Origin: Arcobacter sp. F155
GTDB taxonomy: Bacteria; Campylobacterota; Campylobacteria; Campylobacterales; Arcobacteraceae
Direction: 5' to 3'
DNA length: 64,000 nt
Assembly: GCF_004116455.1 (NCBI RefSeq)
Contig: NZ_PDJU01000005.1
Coordinates: forward strand, 62,001-126,000
The notes under the pieces were generated by a model. That model was not told the DNA's origin and made no database searches. It was given only the letters and a program-made list of their open reading frames with translations. This document shows, one piece after another, positions 1 through 8,398 of this stretch. Positions within the stretch are counted from its first letter, which is position 1. Each line of letters begins with the position of its first letter. The position numbers and the translations under genes were made by a program.

Positions 1-763
1 TGATATAAGTATATGACATGATAATTTTAGGGTTTAAAACTGTTGTTGCTTTTTGGTAAAGGTATAGAGTAAATAGTGTTGTCATAACTATTAGGTAAGC
101 AATATTTACAGCAAACTCTCCTTTTACTAAGTGCCAGTTTAAAGGTATGTCAAATATCAGTAAAATAATAGCCATCCAAAATGAACCACCAAGTAAAATA
201 GAAAATACCATTACTATAGGTTTTTCATCCCTTTGAAGTGTCTTTAAAAAGATTGAATAAAATGCCATCAAAAACATACTTGCAAAAAATACTAGGTCAC
301 CATTGTTTAAAGAAAAAGATAGAAGTAAATCTAAACTACCTTTAAAAATAACACCACAAGTACTAATAGCAGCTACAAAGAAAATAAGATATTGTCTTAG
401 ACTAATTTTGTCTTTAAAGAAAAAGATACTAAGAAGTGCTGTTAACAAAGGTGTTAGGGTGTATAAAGCCCCTGTATTTAAAGCTGTTGTCGTCTCTAGT
501 GCTATAAGTTGCAAGACAAAGAACCCTGCATAAAAAGAGCTTAAGATAGCTCCTCTTCCTAAACTAGGTATTATCATAGCTCTATTTTTTTTGCTTACTA
601 AAACAAAAGGAGCTAAGATAATAGCTGACACTAAAAACCTAAGTAAAATAAGTGAAAAAGGGTCGATAAGTCCTGCTAAGTTTTCAACAGCTATAAAAGA
701 GCCACCAATTAAAATGGTGGCTAAAAGTATATAGAAGTGACCTTGTAGAACTGGATTATTCAA
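1..763 (-). CDS. EamA/DMT-family permease, 3' end cut by the window edge
   Basis: Translating the minus strand from a TTG at 763 gives a long hydrophobic protein that runs off the window at base 1 (about 254 residues visible). Near its N-terminus it reads TILIGGSFIAVENLAG, then LILLRFLVSAIILAP, the usual opening of drug/metabolite transporters of the EamA type, and later further predicted membrane helices. It would export small molecules across the inner membrane; the substrate cannot be told. The TTG start lies inside the last codons of hemD, an overlap of 8 nt that implies translational coupling with that gene. The family call is fairly safe; the exact start is inferred from the coupling. 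Confidence 0.75.
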   Translation of the reverse strand, partial: MNNPVLQGHFYILLATILIGGSFIAVENLAGLIDPFSLILLRFLVSAIILAPFVLVSKKNRAMIIPSLGRGAILSSFYAGFFVLQLIALETTTALNTGALYTLTPLLTALLSIFFFKDKISLRQYLIFFVAAISTCGVIFKGSLDLLLSFSLNNGDLVFFASMFLMAFYSIFLKTLQRDEKPIVMVFSILLGGSFWMAIILLIFDIPLNWHLVKGEFAVNIAYLIVMTTLFTLYLYQKATTVLNPKIIMSYTYI

Positions 764-1658
764 CTTCGATGGCTTTTTGCACACAAGCTTCTATTGAAGT
801 ATCATCTGCAATAAGTGGTTTTATATTTTTTGGAAAGTGTTTTGCAGTTGTCTGTCCAATAGAAATAGCATAAAAACTATTATCCCATTCAAAGTTTTTG
901 AAAAAGTATTCAATAGTCGAAGGTGAAGAGAAGATTATCTTTGAACCTTTTGGAAAGTTTACTTTCTTATCTATCTTTTTAAAATTGTTTTCATAAATAG
1001 ACTCTTCATCACAGTTGATACCTTGTTCTCTTAAAATATCAACAAGTCTTGAAACAGTTTTTTCACCTCTTAGGTATAAAACCTTTTTATCTTTTAAATC
1101 TTCTGCTATCTCTTCGGCAAATTTATCACCGTGTTTTTCTTTTCCTACAAACTCTAATCTACCATTTAGATTTCTAACAAGTTTTGCACTTTGTGGTGAA
1201 ATCACATATGCAGGAATCTTTTTCCATGATTTGTTAAATGAGTTTATAGACTCAATTGCATTTTTAGAAGTGAAGATTAAAGCATCATACTTTTCTAAGT
1301 CTATATCTTTTTTAATAAATTTGATTTCAAATAGAGGGATGTTTTTAGCCCACTTTACTTTTTTGTTGCTAAGTACGAAAATGTTTTTTCTACTATTTTT
1401 AATATCTTCAGCGATAGAGTTATATGCTCTTTTTATTCTTGACATGATTGAATTTTTCCCGTTTACTATGATAGCTTTATCAGGTAAAACATCAAATTGA
1501 ATGTGTTTTTTTGATAAATAAAATGTGATTTTTGTAAATTCTCTTTGGGTGTGTTGATTGCAGTATTTATTGTCTGGTTTGATTATATTTGTTTTTGGAT
1601 CATATTCATAATATATTAAGTCTAATGAATCAATTAGCTTTTTAATTTTCATAATCAA
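756..1658 (-). CDS. hemD: Uroporphyrinogen-III synthase (HemD) with N-terminal extension
   Basis: A 300-residue protein. The C-terminal ~210 residues have the HemD pattern: YDALIFTSKNAIESI, VGKEKHGDKFAEEI, KVLYLRGE, and KIIFSSPSTIEYFF followed by AISIGQTTA. HemD cyclises hydroxymethylbilane to uroporphyrinogen III in haem and sirohaem synthesis. The family is usually about 220-260 residues, so the first ~90 residues are an extension I cannot assign. The ribosome site GGAG is five bases before a TTG at 1658 and eleven before an ATG at 1652; the TTG has the better spacing, but both are possible. The 3' end overlaps the permease start. Confidence 0.8.
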   Translation of the reverse strand: MIMKIKKLIDSLDLIYYEYDPKTNIIKPDNKYCNQHTQREFTKITFYLSKKHIQFDVLPDKAIIVNGKNSIMSRIKRAYNSIAEDIKNSRKNIFVLSNKKVKWAKNIPLFEIKFIKKDIDLEKYDALIFTSKNAIESINSFNKSWKKIPAYVISPQSAKLVRNLNGRLEFVGKEKHGDKFAEEIAEDLKDKKVLYLRGEKTVSRLVDILREQGINCDEESIYENNFKKIDKKVNFPKGSKIIFSSPSTIEYFFKNFEWDNSFYAISIGQTTAKHFPKNIKPLIADDTSIEACVQKAIEVE

Positions 1659-1726
1659 TTTTACTCCTACACACTAAATGTAATATATGTTTTTTCAGAT
1701 TAAGATACTCTTAAACACATGGTGTT

Positions 1727-2152
1727 TTAGTCTAACTTTGAATTTAAATAATCAAAAATAATATTCTGATTTTCAATAAATTGCTCTAACTCTTTTTTCC
1801 CAACTATTTTTGTCAGCTGCGATTGTAGTTTTTCTATAAAACTATTTGCTTCTTCTAATAAAGCATTTCCTTTTTTTGTCAAAGAGATATTTATCTCTTT
1901 TTTGTTTTTCTCTTGTACTAGTTTTATGTAGTCTAACTCTTCAAGCTTTTTTATACTTTTGTGAGTAGCCTGTCTTGATTGGTTAAGCTCCTTTGCAAGA
2001 GTTGATATTGACTGTTTATCACTTTTTTGTAAGTACGGAAAGATAAGTAAACTTGACATAGAAATACTCTCATATCCTACTTCTTCTATATGTTTTAGAA
2101 TAAGTTGATTAAAGACTTTACTTGTTTCAAGTGATAAAAAGCATATTGACAT
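1727..2152 (-). CDS. MarR-family transcriptional regulator
   Basis: A small winged-helix protein with the MarR core: ISTLAKELNQSRQATHKSIKKLEELDYIKLVQEKNKKEINISLTKKG split over helix, recognition helix and wing, followed by a C-terminal dimerisation helix. The frame stays open to a TTG at 2170, but that codon would sit in the -35 box of the divergent gene, so I prefer the ATG at 2152, giving 141 residues. It is transcribed away from the YdhR-like gene at 2218, the common arrangement for MarR proteins that sense a phenolic or oxidising compound and repress their neighbour. The ligand is not known. Confidence 0.75.
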   Translation of the reverse strand: MSICFLSLETSKVFNQLILKHIEEVGYESISMSSLLIFPYLQKSDKQSISTLAKELNQSRQATHKSIKKLEELDYIKLVQEKNKKEINISLTKKGNALLEEANSFIEKLQSQLTKIVGKKELEQFIENQNIIFDYLNSKLD

Positions 2153-2163
2153 TGTAAACCTAG

Positions 2164-2192
2164 TTGACAAAATTTATTATTTTTGGTTATTA
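2164..2192 (+). promoter_or_regulatory. Promoter of the YdhR-like gene
   Basis: TTGACA at 2164-2169 and TTATTA at 2187-2192 are separated by exactly 17 bases. The site is in the short gap between the divergent MarR gene and the YdhR-like gene, so a MarR dimer bound here could control both. Confidence 0.5.
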
Positions 2193-2217
2193 TATCGAAA
2201 AAGTTTAGGAATTACAA

Positions 2218-2526
2218 ATGAAATATTTATTACAAATCGATTTTCCTCATAATGGACCTTTTGGCAAAGAAATGAGCGAAGCCATGGCTGACCTAGCAAA
2301 AGATATTGCTACTGAAGAGAGCTTAGAGTTTAAAATCTGGACTGAAAATGAAGAGACTAAAGAAGCAGGTGGAATCTATGTATTTAATAATCTTGAAGAT
2401 GCAAATAGATATTTAGACAAACATACAAAGAGACTACAATCTTTTGGATATGATAATATCAACTCAAAAATATTTAATATAAATGAAGAGTTAAGTGTAC
2501 TTTCTAAGGCTGGGTTTTTGAAATAG
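2218..2526 (+). CDS. YdhR-like putative mono-oxygenase (dimeric alpha/beta barrel)
   Basis: A 102-residue protein starting MKYLLQIDFPHNGPFG, with EFKIWTENEETKEAGGIYVFNN and a closing helix, the signature of the YdhR family of small ferredoxin-like fold proteins. Members are thought to oxidise or bind aromatic or quinone-like compounds; no metal or cofactor residues are evident, as is normal for the family. It has a good sigma-70 promoter of its own and is divergent from a MarR regulator, which fits an inducible detoxification role. Function is by family resemblance only. Confidence 0.7.
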   Translation: MKYLLQIDFPHNGPFGKEMSEAMADLAKDIATEESLEFKIWTENEETKEAGGIYVFNNLEDANRYLDKHTKRLQSFGYDNINSKIFNINEELSVLSKAGFLK

Positions 2527-2554
2527 ATATCTCTATTTCAAATCCATTTTTGTA

Positions 2555-2731
2555 TTATTTACTATCTTTAATCTCTTTTATTTTTTTTAAATACAATTCT
2601 GTTTCTTTAATATTATCTTCTGTTGCAAGCCCTAAATAAATAAGCTTTAATAACTCTGGTTTAGAAGTTTCCCAGTTTTTTAGTGTTTTGGGATCAACAT
2701 TTATTCTTTCTGCAAGATCTTTTTTTGTCAT
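2555..2731 (-). CDS. Small XRE-like helix-turn-helix protein
   Basis: A 58-residue ORF starting MTKKDLAERINVDPKTLKNWETSKPEL in sense, which matches the first three helices of an XRE/Cro fold: KKDLAERINV as the first helix pair and DPKTLKNWE as the recognition helix. The rest is a charged helix ending KEIKDSK. It is about the length of a single HTH domain with no effector part. It is too short for most gene finders and lies alone between the YdhR-like gene and an AT-rich gap at 2732-2943 in which I see no gene. Its target is unknown. Confidence 0.55.
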   Translation of the reverse strand: MTKKDLAERINVDPKTLKNWETSKPELLKLIYLGLATEDNIKETELYLKKIKEIKDSK

Positions 2732-2943
2732 TTTAAGAATTCCCTATTTAATATCTTGACAAAATAGAAAATATTTACTATAATTATAAAAATAAAAGGA
2801 ATAATTTCTGTTTGTCGATAAAATATATTGATTTATTGGAAAAGATAGTTATTGAAAATTACCATTTTAATGTATCTATTTCCATAAAATAATTAACTTA
2901 TTATCGCAGAAAATGATTAAGATACTACTAAAGGATATAAGTT

Positions 2944-3252
2944 TTGCTTGAACTTTTAAGTATTACAGTAAATTTACTTGTTCTGCTAGTTGTTTTAAAA
3001 CAAACTTTTTCTTTAACCTATAGACTAAACAGCTTTGATAGACAAAAGGAAGAAGTTGTAAAAGAATTAATCAAGGAGTCTAAGAATAATCTGTATCTTA
3101 CATCAACTATAAGTAGTGGAATTGAAACAAACTTGGAGTATAAAAAGTTAAATGAAGAAATGTTAGTCAAATCACTAAATAATATAGTTAAAACTAATAG
3201 TGAGTTTGAAAAAAAGATAAAAACTTTTGAAAGGAAGTTAGTTAATAAATAG
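2944..3252 (+). CDS. Small membrane-anchored coiled-coil protein, copy 1
   Basis: A 102-residue protein beginning with a hydrophobic helix (residues 2-24, MLELLSITVNLLVLLVVL) followed by a charged, coiled-coil-like remainder. It is clearly a paralogue of the gene at 3621: both share the centre TSTISSGIE.NLE and the end FERKL. It starts at TTG, with AAAGGA eight bases upstream. I do not recognise the family. Two copies flank a small XRE gene, so they probably belong to one small regulated unit. A holin-like or signalling role is conceivable, but nothing in the sequence proves either. Confidence 0.6.
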   Translation: MLELLSITVNLLVLLVVLKQTFSLTYRLNSFDRQKEEVVKELIKESKNNLYLTSTISSGIETNLEYKKLNEEMLVKSLNNIVKTNSEFEKKIKTFERKLVNK

Positions 3253-3270
3253 TATTATTTAAATTAGAAA

Positions 3271-3525
3271 CTAAATATCTTTAAAAAACTCATTTATATC
3301 TACTTCTAAAACATAAGCAATTTTTGCAAGATGCTCAATATTAAAGTGATAATTTTTGTGACAAATTTCACAACATGAAATAACAGTTACTGATTTATGA
3401 CCAATAGCATGAGCAAGGCTTAGTTGAGAAACTTTTTTTTCTTTTCTTATTCTTTTAACATTTTGACCAATTTTGATATATAAATTTTGAATATAATCTT
3501 CATCTAAATTTTTTATTTCTTTCAT
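3271..3525 (-). CDS. XRE-family regulator with a CC-x2-C cluster, copy 1
   Basis: An 84-residue single-domain HTH protein: IGQNVKRIRKEKKVSQLSLA, then the recognition helix region with SVTVISCCEICHKNYHF, and HLAKIAYVLEVDINEFF. The place where XRE proteins usually have ISxIExG carries ISCCEIC, three cysteines that could bind metal or sense redox. An almost identical protein is encoded at 55086-55334. Both are divergent from a small membrane-protein gene, with the same 20-bp palindromic site in the gap. It is likely an autoregulating repressor; the signal is unknown. Confidence 0.75.
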   Translation of the reverse strand: MKEIKNLDEDYIQNLYIKIGQNVKRIRKEKKVSQLSLAHAIGHKSVTVISCCEICHKNYHFNIEHLAKIAYVLEVDINEFFKDI

Positions 3526-3576
3526 TTTGCCTCTACATAAGAAGTTTTTAAATTATATATCGTTAGGATTTTAGTA

Positions 3577-3596
3577 GCAACTTTGTATATAAAGTT
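3577..3596. promoter_or_regulatory. Conserved palindromic operator, copy 1
   Basis: GCAACTTTGTATATAAAGTT contains the inverted repeat AACTTT-N6-AAAGTT. The same 20 bases, with one difference, occur at 55388-55407. In both places the site lies in the divergent gap beside a Cys-rich XRE gene and about 25-45 bases before the opposite gene, so it is the probable binding site of that regulator. Confidence 0.6.
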
Positions 3597-3620
3597 AAAT
3601 ACTTTTTAAAAGGTATACAT

Positions 3621-3926
3621 ATGTTAGAAATTGTAATTATGCTGATAGCCTTAATTCTTATAGTAGAACTTTTTAGACAGATAAGATATTTAAGACAAAA
3701 AGTTTATGAGATAAGTTCTCATAAAGAAGAGTTGACAAAAAACTTAATAAAAGAGTTAAGAAGTGAACTTTGTATTATCTCTACTATTAGTAGTGGCATA
3801 GAAGTAAACTTAGAAGATGAGAAGATAAATAAAGATAGTCTAATGAACTCATTAAATGATATGTCAACAAGTATAAAAAACTTTGAAGATAAAGTAAACT
3901 GGTTTGAAAGAAAATTGTTAAGTTAA
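3621..3926 (+). CDS. Small membrane-anchored coiled-coil protein, copy 2
   Basis: A 101-residue paralogue of the 2944-3252 gene: N-terminal hydrophobic helix (MLEIVIMLIALILIVELF), then a basic stretch RQIRYLRQKV, then a helix-rich remainder containing IISTISSGIEVNLEDEK and ending WFERKLLS. It is divergent from the Cys-rich XRE gene and directly downstream of the conserved palindrome at 3577, so it is probably the regulator's target. The family is not recognised. AAAAGG is ten bases before the ATG. Confidence 0.6.
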   Translation: MLEIVIMLIALILIVELFRQIRYLRQKVYEISSHKEELTKNLIKELRSELCIISTISSGIEVNLEDEKINKDSLMNSLNDMSTSIKNFEDKVNWFERKLLS

Positions 3927-4036
3927 AGGGATTTTATATTAGTCAACCTATTAAAATTAAGCATATAATTTGGGGTATATTATTCGCTTTAAACCCTTAA
4001 ACTCAGTCATATGTGATTTTAAAGCACATAAAATAT

Positions 4037-4060
4037 CCTCATAAGAGATTTATTATGAGG
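4037..4060 (+). promoter_or_regulatory. Hairpin covering the ribosome site of the 4068 recombinase
   Basis: CCTCATAA (4037-4044) pairs with TTATGAGG (4053-4060). The second arm contains the GAGG of the ribosome binding site (4056-4062) for the ATG at 4068, so the folded mRNA would hide it. The palindrome could instead be a repressor operator. Confidence 0.4.
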
Positions 4061-4067
4061 GTGTATT

Positions 4068-4655
4068 ATGAAAAAGAAAAAAACTACTAAAATTAGAGAA
4101 AATATTACAGAGGTTGAGTATCTAAAACTGCTTATATACCTTAATGGTAAAGAAAATCTAACTGCTAACACTAAAAACAATTTAAAGAGAACTTTCATTT
4201 TACTTTTTTATACTGGTATGAGAATTAATGAGGTAAAGCAGTTAAGAGTAAAAGATATTGATACAATAATAAAAAAAGAAGAATTAATTATTGTTACTCA
4301 TAAAACTAGAAAAGAGAGAAAGCTCTTTTTTTCAAAGGAAGCAACCAAACAGATAAAGAAGCACTTTGTATTTAATGATGATGCTAAAAACAATGATTAC
4401 ATTATTACAGTAAAAGGTAATCCATTAAAAATTCCAAGTAGCGCAACTTATATTTCAAGTGTAAATAGTTTTATAGAAGAAGTATTAGGGCACAGGTATT
4501 CAAGTCATTCTTTTAGAAGTGGTATTATTACTGATATGAGTAAATCTATAAACCCTAAATTTATAAAGGAGTTTATTGGGCATAGTGATATAAAAACTAC
4601 TATGAGACATATTAGACCTACAGATGAAGATTTAAAGGCTTGTTTAGTTAGATAA
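4068..4655 (+). CDS. Short tyrosine recombinase, catalytic Tyr replaced by His
   Basis: A 195-residue protein holding little more than the catalytic domain of tyrosine recombinases. Visible motifs are TGMRINEVKQLR (Arg I region), SSHSFRSG (His-x-x-Arg) and IGHSDIKTTMRHIRPTDED. In the related gene at 27732 the last motif is TTLGYIKP, with the nucleophilic Tyr. Here the same column is His181, codon CAT at 4608-4610, one base from TAT. It also lacks the N-terminal core-binding domain found in XerC/D or IntI. It should therefore not cleave DNA by the usual chemistry, unless a different Tyr is used. It stands at the left edge of a helicase/deaminase block and may be a relic of the enzyme that brought it in. 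Confidence 0.8.
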   Translation: MKKKKTTKIRENITEVEYLKLLIYLNGKENLTANTKNNLKRTFILLFYTGMRINEVKQLRVKDIDTIIKKEELIIVTHKTRKERKLFFSKEATKQIKKHFVFNDDAKNNDYIITVKGNPLKIPSSATYISSVNSFIEEVLGHRYSSHSFRSGIITDMSKSINPKFIKEFIGHSDIKTTMRHIRPTDEDLKACLVR

Positions 4656-4751
4656 TAAAACTTTAAAATTAAGGAGATTTTATTAATTTAGTGACGCAAA
4701 TTGTGACAACAAAAAGATATAATAATATAATTTATAAAATCAAGGAATGAT

Positions 4752-7700
4752 ATGCAAAGTATAGTTTTGCCAGAATTAATTATTGATGTGTTTAAAGAAG
4801 TAGGTAATAAGAATAAAATTCAACATTTTTTAGATAAAGAAATAAGTATCAATTTTGAGGCTTTTGAAAATTTTAGGAACTACATAATAATTGCATGTAA
4901 TGGAAAAAAATATTGTTTAACAAAAACTAATGAGGACTTTGATAATGAATGTGAATATATTATTAAAGTCAATAAAAAGCCAACTGAACAAAATCTTCAA
5001 ACAATAAGATTTCAAAGATGGATAAAACATCCAAAGCTTTTAGAGTTTAGTCCAGATGAGATTTTAGATTCTTGGAAGAATAACTTTTATTTTAAAGAAG
5101 AAGCACCACATGATTTAGGATTAAGAGAACCTCAAATAGGAGCAATTTATTCAATTTTAGGGCACTTGAAATCATCAAATGAAATTGCAACAATTGTTAT
5201 GCCAACAGGTACAGGAAAAACAGAAACAATGATATCTGTTTTAGTTGCAAATAAGTGTGAAAAGTTGTTGATTGCAGTTCCTTCTGATTCATTGAGAACA
5301 CAACTATATAATAAGTTTCTTACTTTAGGTATTCTAAAAGACTCTAGATTTGAAGTTATTAATGAAAATGCTATTAATCCAAAAGTAGGAATATTAAAAC
5401 AGGGGATAGAAACTATAGAAGAATTAGAAGAATTCTTTGATAAGTCTAATGTTATTGTAACAACTATGGATTTAATTAATAGTTATGATAATATTTTTCA
5501 AAATAAAATTGCAGAACTATGTAGTCATTTTTTTATTGATGAGGCTCATCATGCACAAGCAACTTCATGGAATAGATTCAGAAAAAAATTTGAAAATAAA
5601 TCAATAGTCCAATTTACAGCAACACCATTTAGGAATGATAATAAAAGATTAGAGGGAAAGATTATTTTTAATTTTACTCTTAAAAAAGCTCAAGAACAAG
5701 GTTATTTTAAAAAAATCAACTTTTTGCCTGTACGTGAATATGATGCAATGAGTGCTGATGAAAAAATTGCAAATCTAGCTGTTGAAACATTAAGAAAAAG
5801 CATTGATGATGGTTATAATCAAATTTTAATGGCAAGATGTAAAAATAAAATAAAAGCTGAAAAAGTATTTGAATACTATGCTCAATTTAAAGATCTAAAT
5901 CCTGTGTTAATCCATTCTGATGTCTCTGAAAAAAGTTTAAAGCTAGAACGAATTAAAAGTAAAGAACATAAAATTATTGTATGTGTAGATATGTTAGGTG
6001 AAGGGTTTGATTTACCTGAACTAAAAATTGCCGCATTTCATGATATTAGAAAAAGTTTACCTATTACATTACAGTTCGCAGGTAGATTTACAAGAACTAG
6101 TTATGATGAAGAGTTAGGAGAAGCAAGTTTTATTGTAAATATTGCGGATATCGATGTAGGTAAAGAACTAAATGAACTTTATGCACAAGATGCTAACTGG
6201 AATTTATTATTATCTTCTATAAGTAATTCTGAGGTAACTGAAAAGTTAGATTTTGAAAAATTGATAGAAGGATTCCAGAACTTAGATAATTCCTCAATAC
6301 CTTTCCAGAATATTAATATCCCAATGAGTACTGTTGCTTATAAAAATAATTCTCAAAGACAGTGGACTCCTGAGGAGTTTGCAAAAGGGATTAATAACTA
6401 TGAAGATTATGATTATAAGTTTTATGATATTAACGAATCAGAAAAATTATTAGTAATTGTCAATGCAAAAAAACATTTGATTGAATGGGGTAATGTAAAG
6501 GAATTTTATAATTTAGAATGGAATATTATTGTTGTTTTTTATGATGAATCTAACAAAGTATTACATATACATGGATCTGATAAATCAGGGTTATATAAAA
6601 GTCTTGCACAAGAGATTATAGGTGATTCTTTAGAACTTATTTCAGGTATAGATGTTTTCAAAGCCTTTCATAACATAAAAAGAGTTTCTTTACAAAATGT
6701 TGGATTAAAAGAGTATCTGGGTAAACATATTAGATTTAGAATGAGTGTAGGAAGTGATGTTGAAGAAGCTTTAAGTATTGCTGAAAGACAAAAAGGTGAG
6801 AAAGCTTTTGTTTTTGGAACAGGTTATGAGGATGGAGTTAAAACTTCTTTAGGATGTTCTTATAAAGGAAGGATATGGAGTTATTTAAAAGGTGATTTAA
6901 ATCAGTTTAAAAAATGGTGTATAGAAATATCCAAAAAGTTAATAAATCCAGGTATTGATGGGAATCAAATTTTAAAAGAAACACTTATCCCTAAATTAGT
7001 TAATGAATTCCCACTTGATATTAAACCTATTTTAATTGATTGGAATGAATCTATTTATAAACATAAAGAGACAAAATTTATATTTAAAGTTGAAGGGGAA
7101 AGTTATAATTTATCAAATTGTGATTTAAGACTAAATAGTATTGATCGTAATAATTTAATTTTTGAATTATTGCTAAATGATTCAGTTTATAGTATAAAAT
7201 ATACTTTATTTGAGAATACTGAAGGAGATACCTCTTTCCCTGATTTTAAATTTGAAAATATGTCAGGACATAGAATTGATATTGAATGTTCATCAGTTAA
7301 AACATTATCTATTGAAGAGTTTTTTATTGAGTATATCCCAACGATTTGGTTTTCAGATAATTCTTCTATTACAGGTAATCAATATATTAAAATGGACAAT
7401 GAAGTTATACATTATCCAAAAGATAAATTAATTGATGATTGGGATTGGAATGGGGTAGATTTATCAAAAGAAGCACAAGGTGTATCTCCTAAGAAAACAG
7501 ATTCCATTCAATATAAAGTTTTAGAGAGATTGAAGTCTGAAGACTATGATATTATTTATGATGATGATGGTTCAGGTGAAATTGCAGATATTGTTACTAT
7601 AAAACGTTTTGATGAAAAGATAAAAATTGATATGTATCATTTAAAATATGCTCAAGAGGGTGAGGTGAGTTCTCGAATTGCCAACTTCTATGAAGTTTGT

Positions 7701-8012
7701 GGACAAGCGCAGAAATCTATTCATTGGAAGCATAAAGATGAAAAAGAGTTTTTTGAACATTTATTAAGAAGAAAAACAAAAAAATATTCAGGAAACACTT
7801 GTTCTAGGTTAGAAAAGGGTACAGAACAAGACCTTGAAAAGCTTTTACTAATTGTAAAAAATCAGATACCAGTTGAATTTGAAATTTATATAGTTCAACC
7901 AGGAACGAATAAAACCAAAATTACTGATGATATATTAACATTATTGTCTGTAACAGAAAAGTACATAATGGATATGTCAAAAATTAAATTAAATATTGTT
8001 ATAAATGGTTAG
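4752..8012 (+). CDS. Large SF2 (DEAD/DEAH) helicase with C-terminal nuclease-like region
   Basis: A 1086-residue protein. The N-terminal half is a superfamily-2 helicase: Q-like LGLREPQIGAIYSIL, Walker A VMPTGTGKTE, motif Ia AVPSDSLRTQ, DEAH box FIDEAHHA, motif III FTATPFR, motif VI LQFAGRFTR. The second half (about residues 480-1086) has no motif I know. Its end contains YDDDGSGEIADIV and KIDMYHLKYA, a possible PD-(D/E)xK-like nuclease or DNA-binding fold, which is inference. It is followed within 5 bases by the 8018 gene and then the 8399 gene, so the three are one operon. Size, context and the mobile surroundings suggest phage defence, but it does not match a named system I can identify. 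SD AAGGA is before the ATG. Confidence 0.75.
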   Translation: MQSIVLPELIIDVFKEVGNKNKIQHFLDKEISINFEAFENFRNYIIIACNGKKYCLTKTNEDFDNECEYIIKVNKKPTEQNLQTIRFQRWIKHPKLLEFSPDEILDSWKNNFYFKEEAPHDLGLREPQIGAIYSILGHLKSSNEIATIVMPTGTGKTETMISVLVANKCEKLLIAVPSDSLRTQLYNKFLTLGILKDSRFEVINENAINPKVGILKQGIETIEELEEFFDKSNVIVTTMDLINSYDNIFQNKIAELCSHFFIDEAHHAQATSWNRFRKKFENKSIVQFTATPFRNDNKRLEGKIIFNFTLKKAQEQGYFKKINFLPVREYDAMSADEKIANLAVETLRKSIDDGYNQILMARCKNKIKAEKVFEYYAQFKDLNPVLIHSDVSEKSLKLERIKSKEHKIIVCVDMLGEGFDLPELKIAAFHDIRKSLPITLQFAGRFTRTSYDEELGEASFIVNIADIDVGKELNELYAQDANWNLLLSSISNSEVTEKLDFEKLIEGFQNLDNSSIPFQNINIPMSTVAYKNNSQRQWTPEEFAKGINNYEDYDYKFYDINESEKLLVIVNAKKHLIEWGNVKEFYNLEWNIIVVFYDESNKVLHIHGSDKSGLYKSLAQEIIGDSLELISGIDVFKAFHNIKRVSLQNVGLKEYLGKHIRFRMSVGSDVEEALSIAERQKGEKAFVFGTGYEDGVKTSLGCSYKGRIWSYLKGDLNQFKKWCIEISKKLINPGIDGNQILKETLIPKLVNEFPLDIKPILIDWNESIYKHKETKFIFKVEGESYNLSNCDLRLNSIDRNNLIFELLLNDSVYSIKYTLFENTEGDTSFPDFKFENMSGHRIDIECSSVKTLSIEEFFIEYIPTIWFSDNSSITGNQYIKMDNEVIHYPKDKLIDDWDWNGVDLSKEAQGVSPKKTDSIQYKVLERLKSEDYDIIYDDDGSGEIADIVTIKRFDEKIKIDMYHLKYAQEGEVSSRIANFYEVCGQAQKSIHWKHKDEKEFFEHLLRRKTKKYSGNTCSRLEKGTEQDLEKLLLIVKNQIPVEFEIYIVQPGTNKTKITDDILTLLSVTEKYIMDMSKIKLNIVING

Positions 8013-8017
8013 ATATA

Positions 8018-8398
8018 ATGAATAAATATGAAGAAGCAGTTTTCTGCTATGCAAAAAAACTTCAAAGAAAATATAAAGAAAGTAAGGATCCATTAAGAGA
8101 TTATCCTGCTACTATTGTATGTGCATATTTAAAAAAGAAATATGTTGTAGATGAATCAGGAAAAATATCTCCTAATATGGCTATACAATTAAAACGAAAA
8201 CTATCTACCATAGGAACAATAGGGAAAAAAACTCATTGTGGAAATATTTTAGGATGGTGTGCTGAAGTGAATTCTTCAAATAAAATATTAATGTATAGAC
8301 CTTATTTATGCCTTTCAAGAGTTAATTTTACAACTGCTCGTAGACCAAGAACTATGCAAAAAATTAATACTTGCGATAATTGTAAAAGGACATTTTAA
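8018..8398 (+). CDS. Cys-rich protein with cytidine-deaminase-like motifs
   Basis: A 126-residue protein. Its centre reads HCGNILGWCAEVNSS and its end NTCDNCKRTF. The spacing, a Cys-Ala-Glu triad followed about 45 residues later by Cys-x2-Cys, is that of zinc-dependent nucleic-acid or nucleotide deaminases of the YwqJ/BURPS type, in which CAE supplies one zinc ligand and the proton shuttle and CxxC the others. This is pattern reading, not a search, and the two motifs could instead be simple zinc knuckles. It sits between the helicase and a third gene with no gap to either, so it is probably an enzymatic subunit of the same system. Confidence 0.55.
   Translation: MNKYEEAVFCYAKKLQRKYKESKDPLRDYPATIVCAYLKKKYVVDESGKISPNMAIQLKRKLSTIGTIGKKTHCGNILGWCAEVNSSNKILMYRPYLCLSRVNFTTARRPRTMQKINTCDNCKRTF

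Noticed and set aside
1015-1500. Open frame on the + strand opposite hemD
   Set aside because: Antisense shadow of hemD; no ribosome site and Leu/Phe/Ser-rich composition typical of reversed coding sequence.
4068-4655. Integron integrase for the cassette arrays
   Set aside because: The protein is 195 aa, lacks the IntI-specific insert and N-terminal domain, lacks the catalytic Tyr and lies 11 kb from the first leader. The 27732 gene keeps the Tyr but has the same short form.
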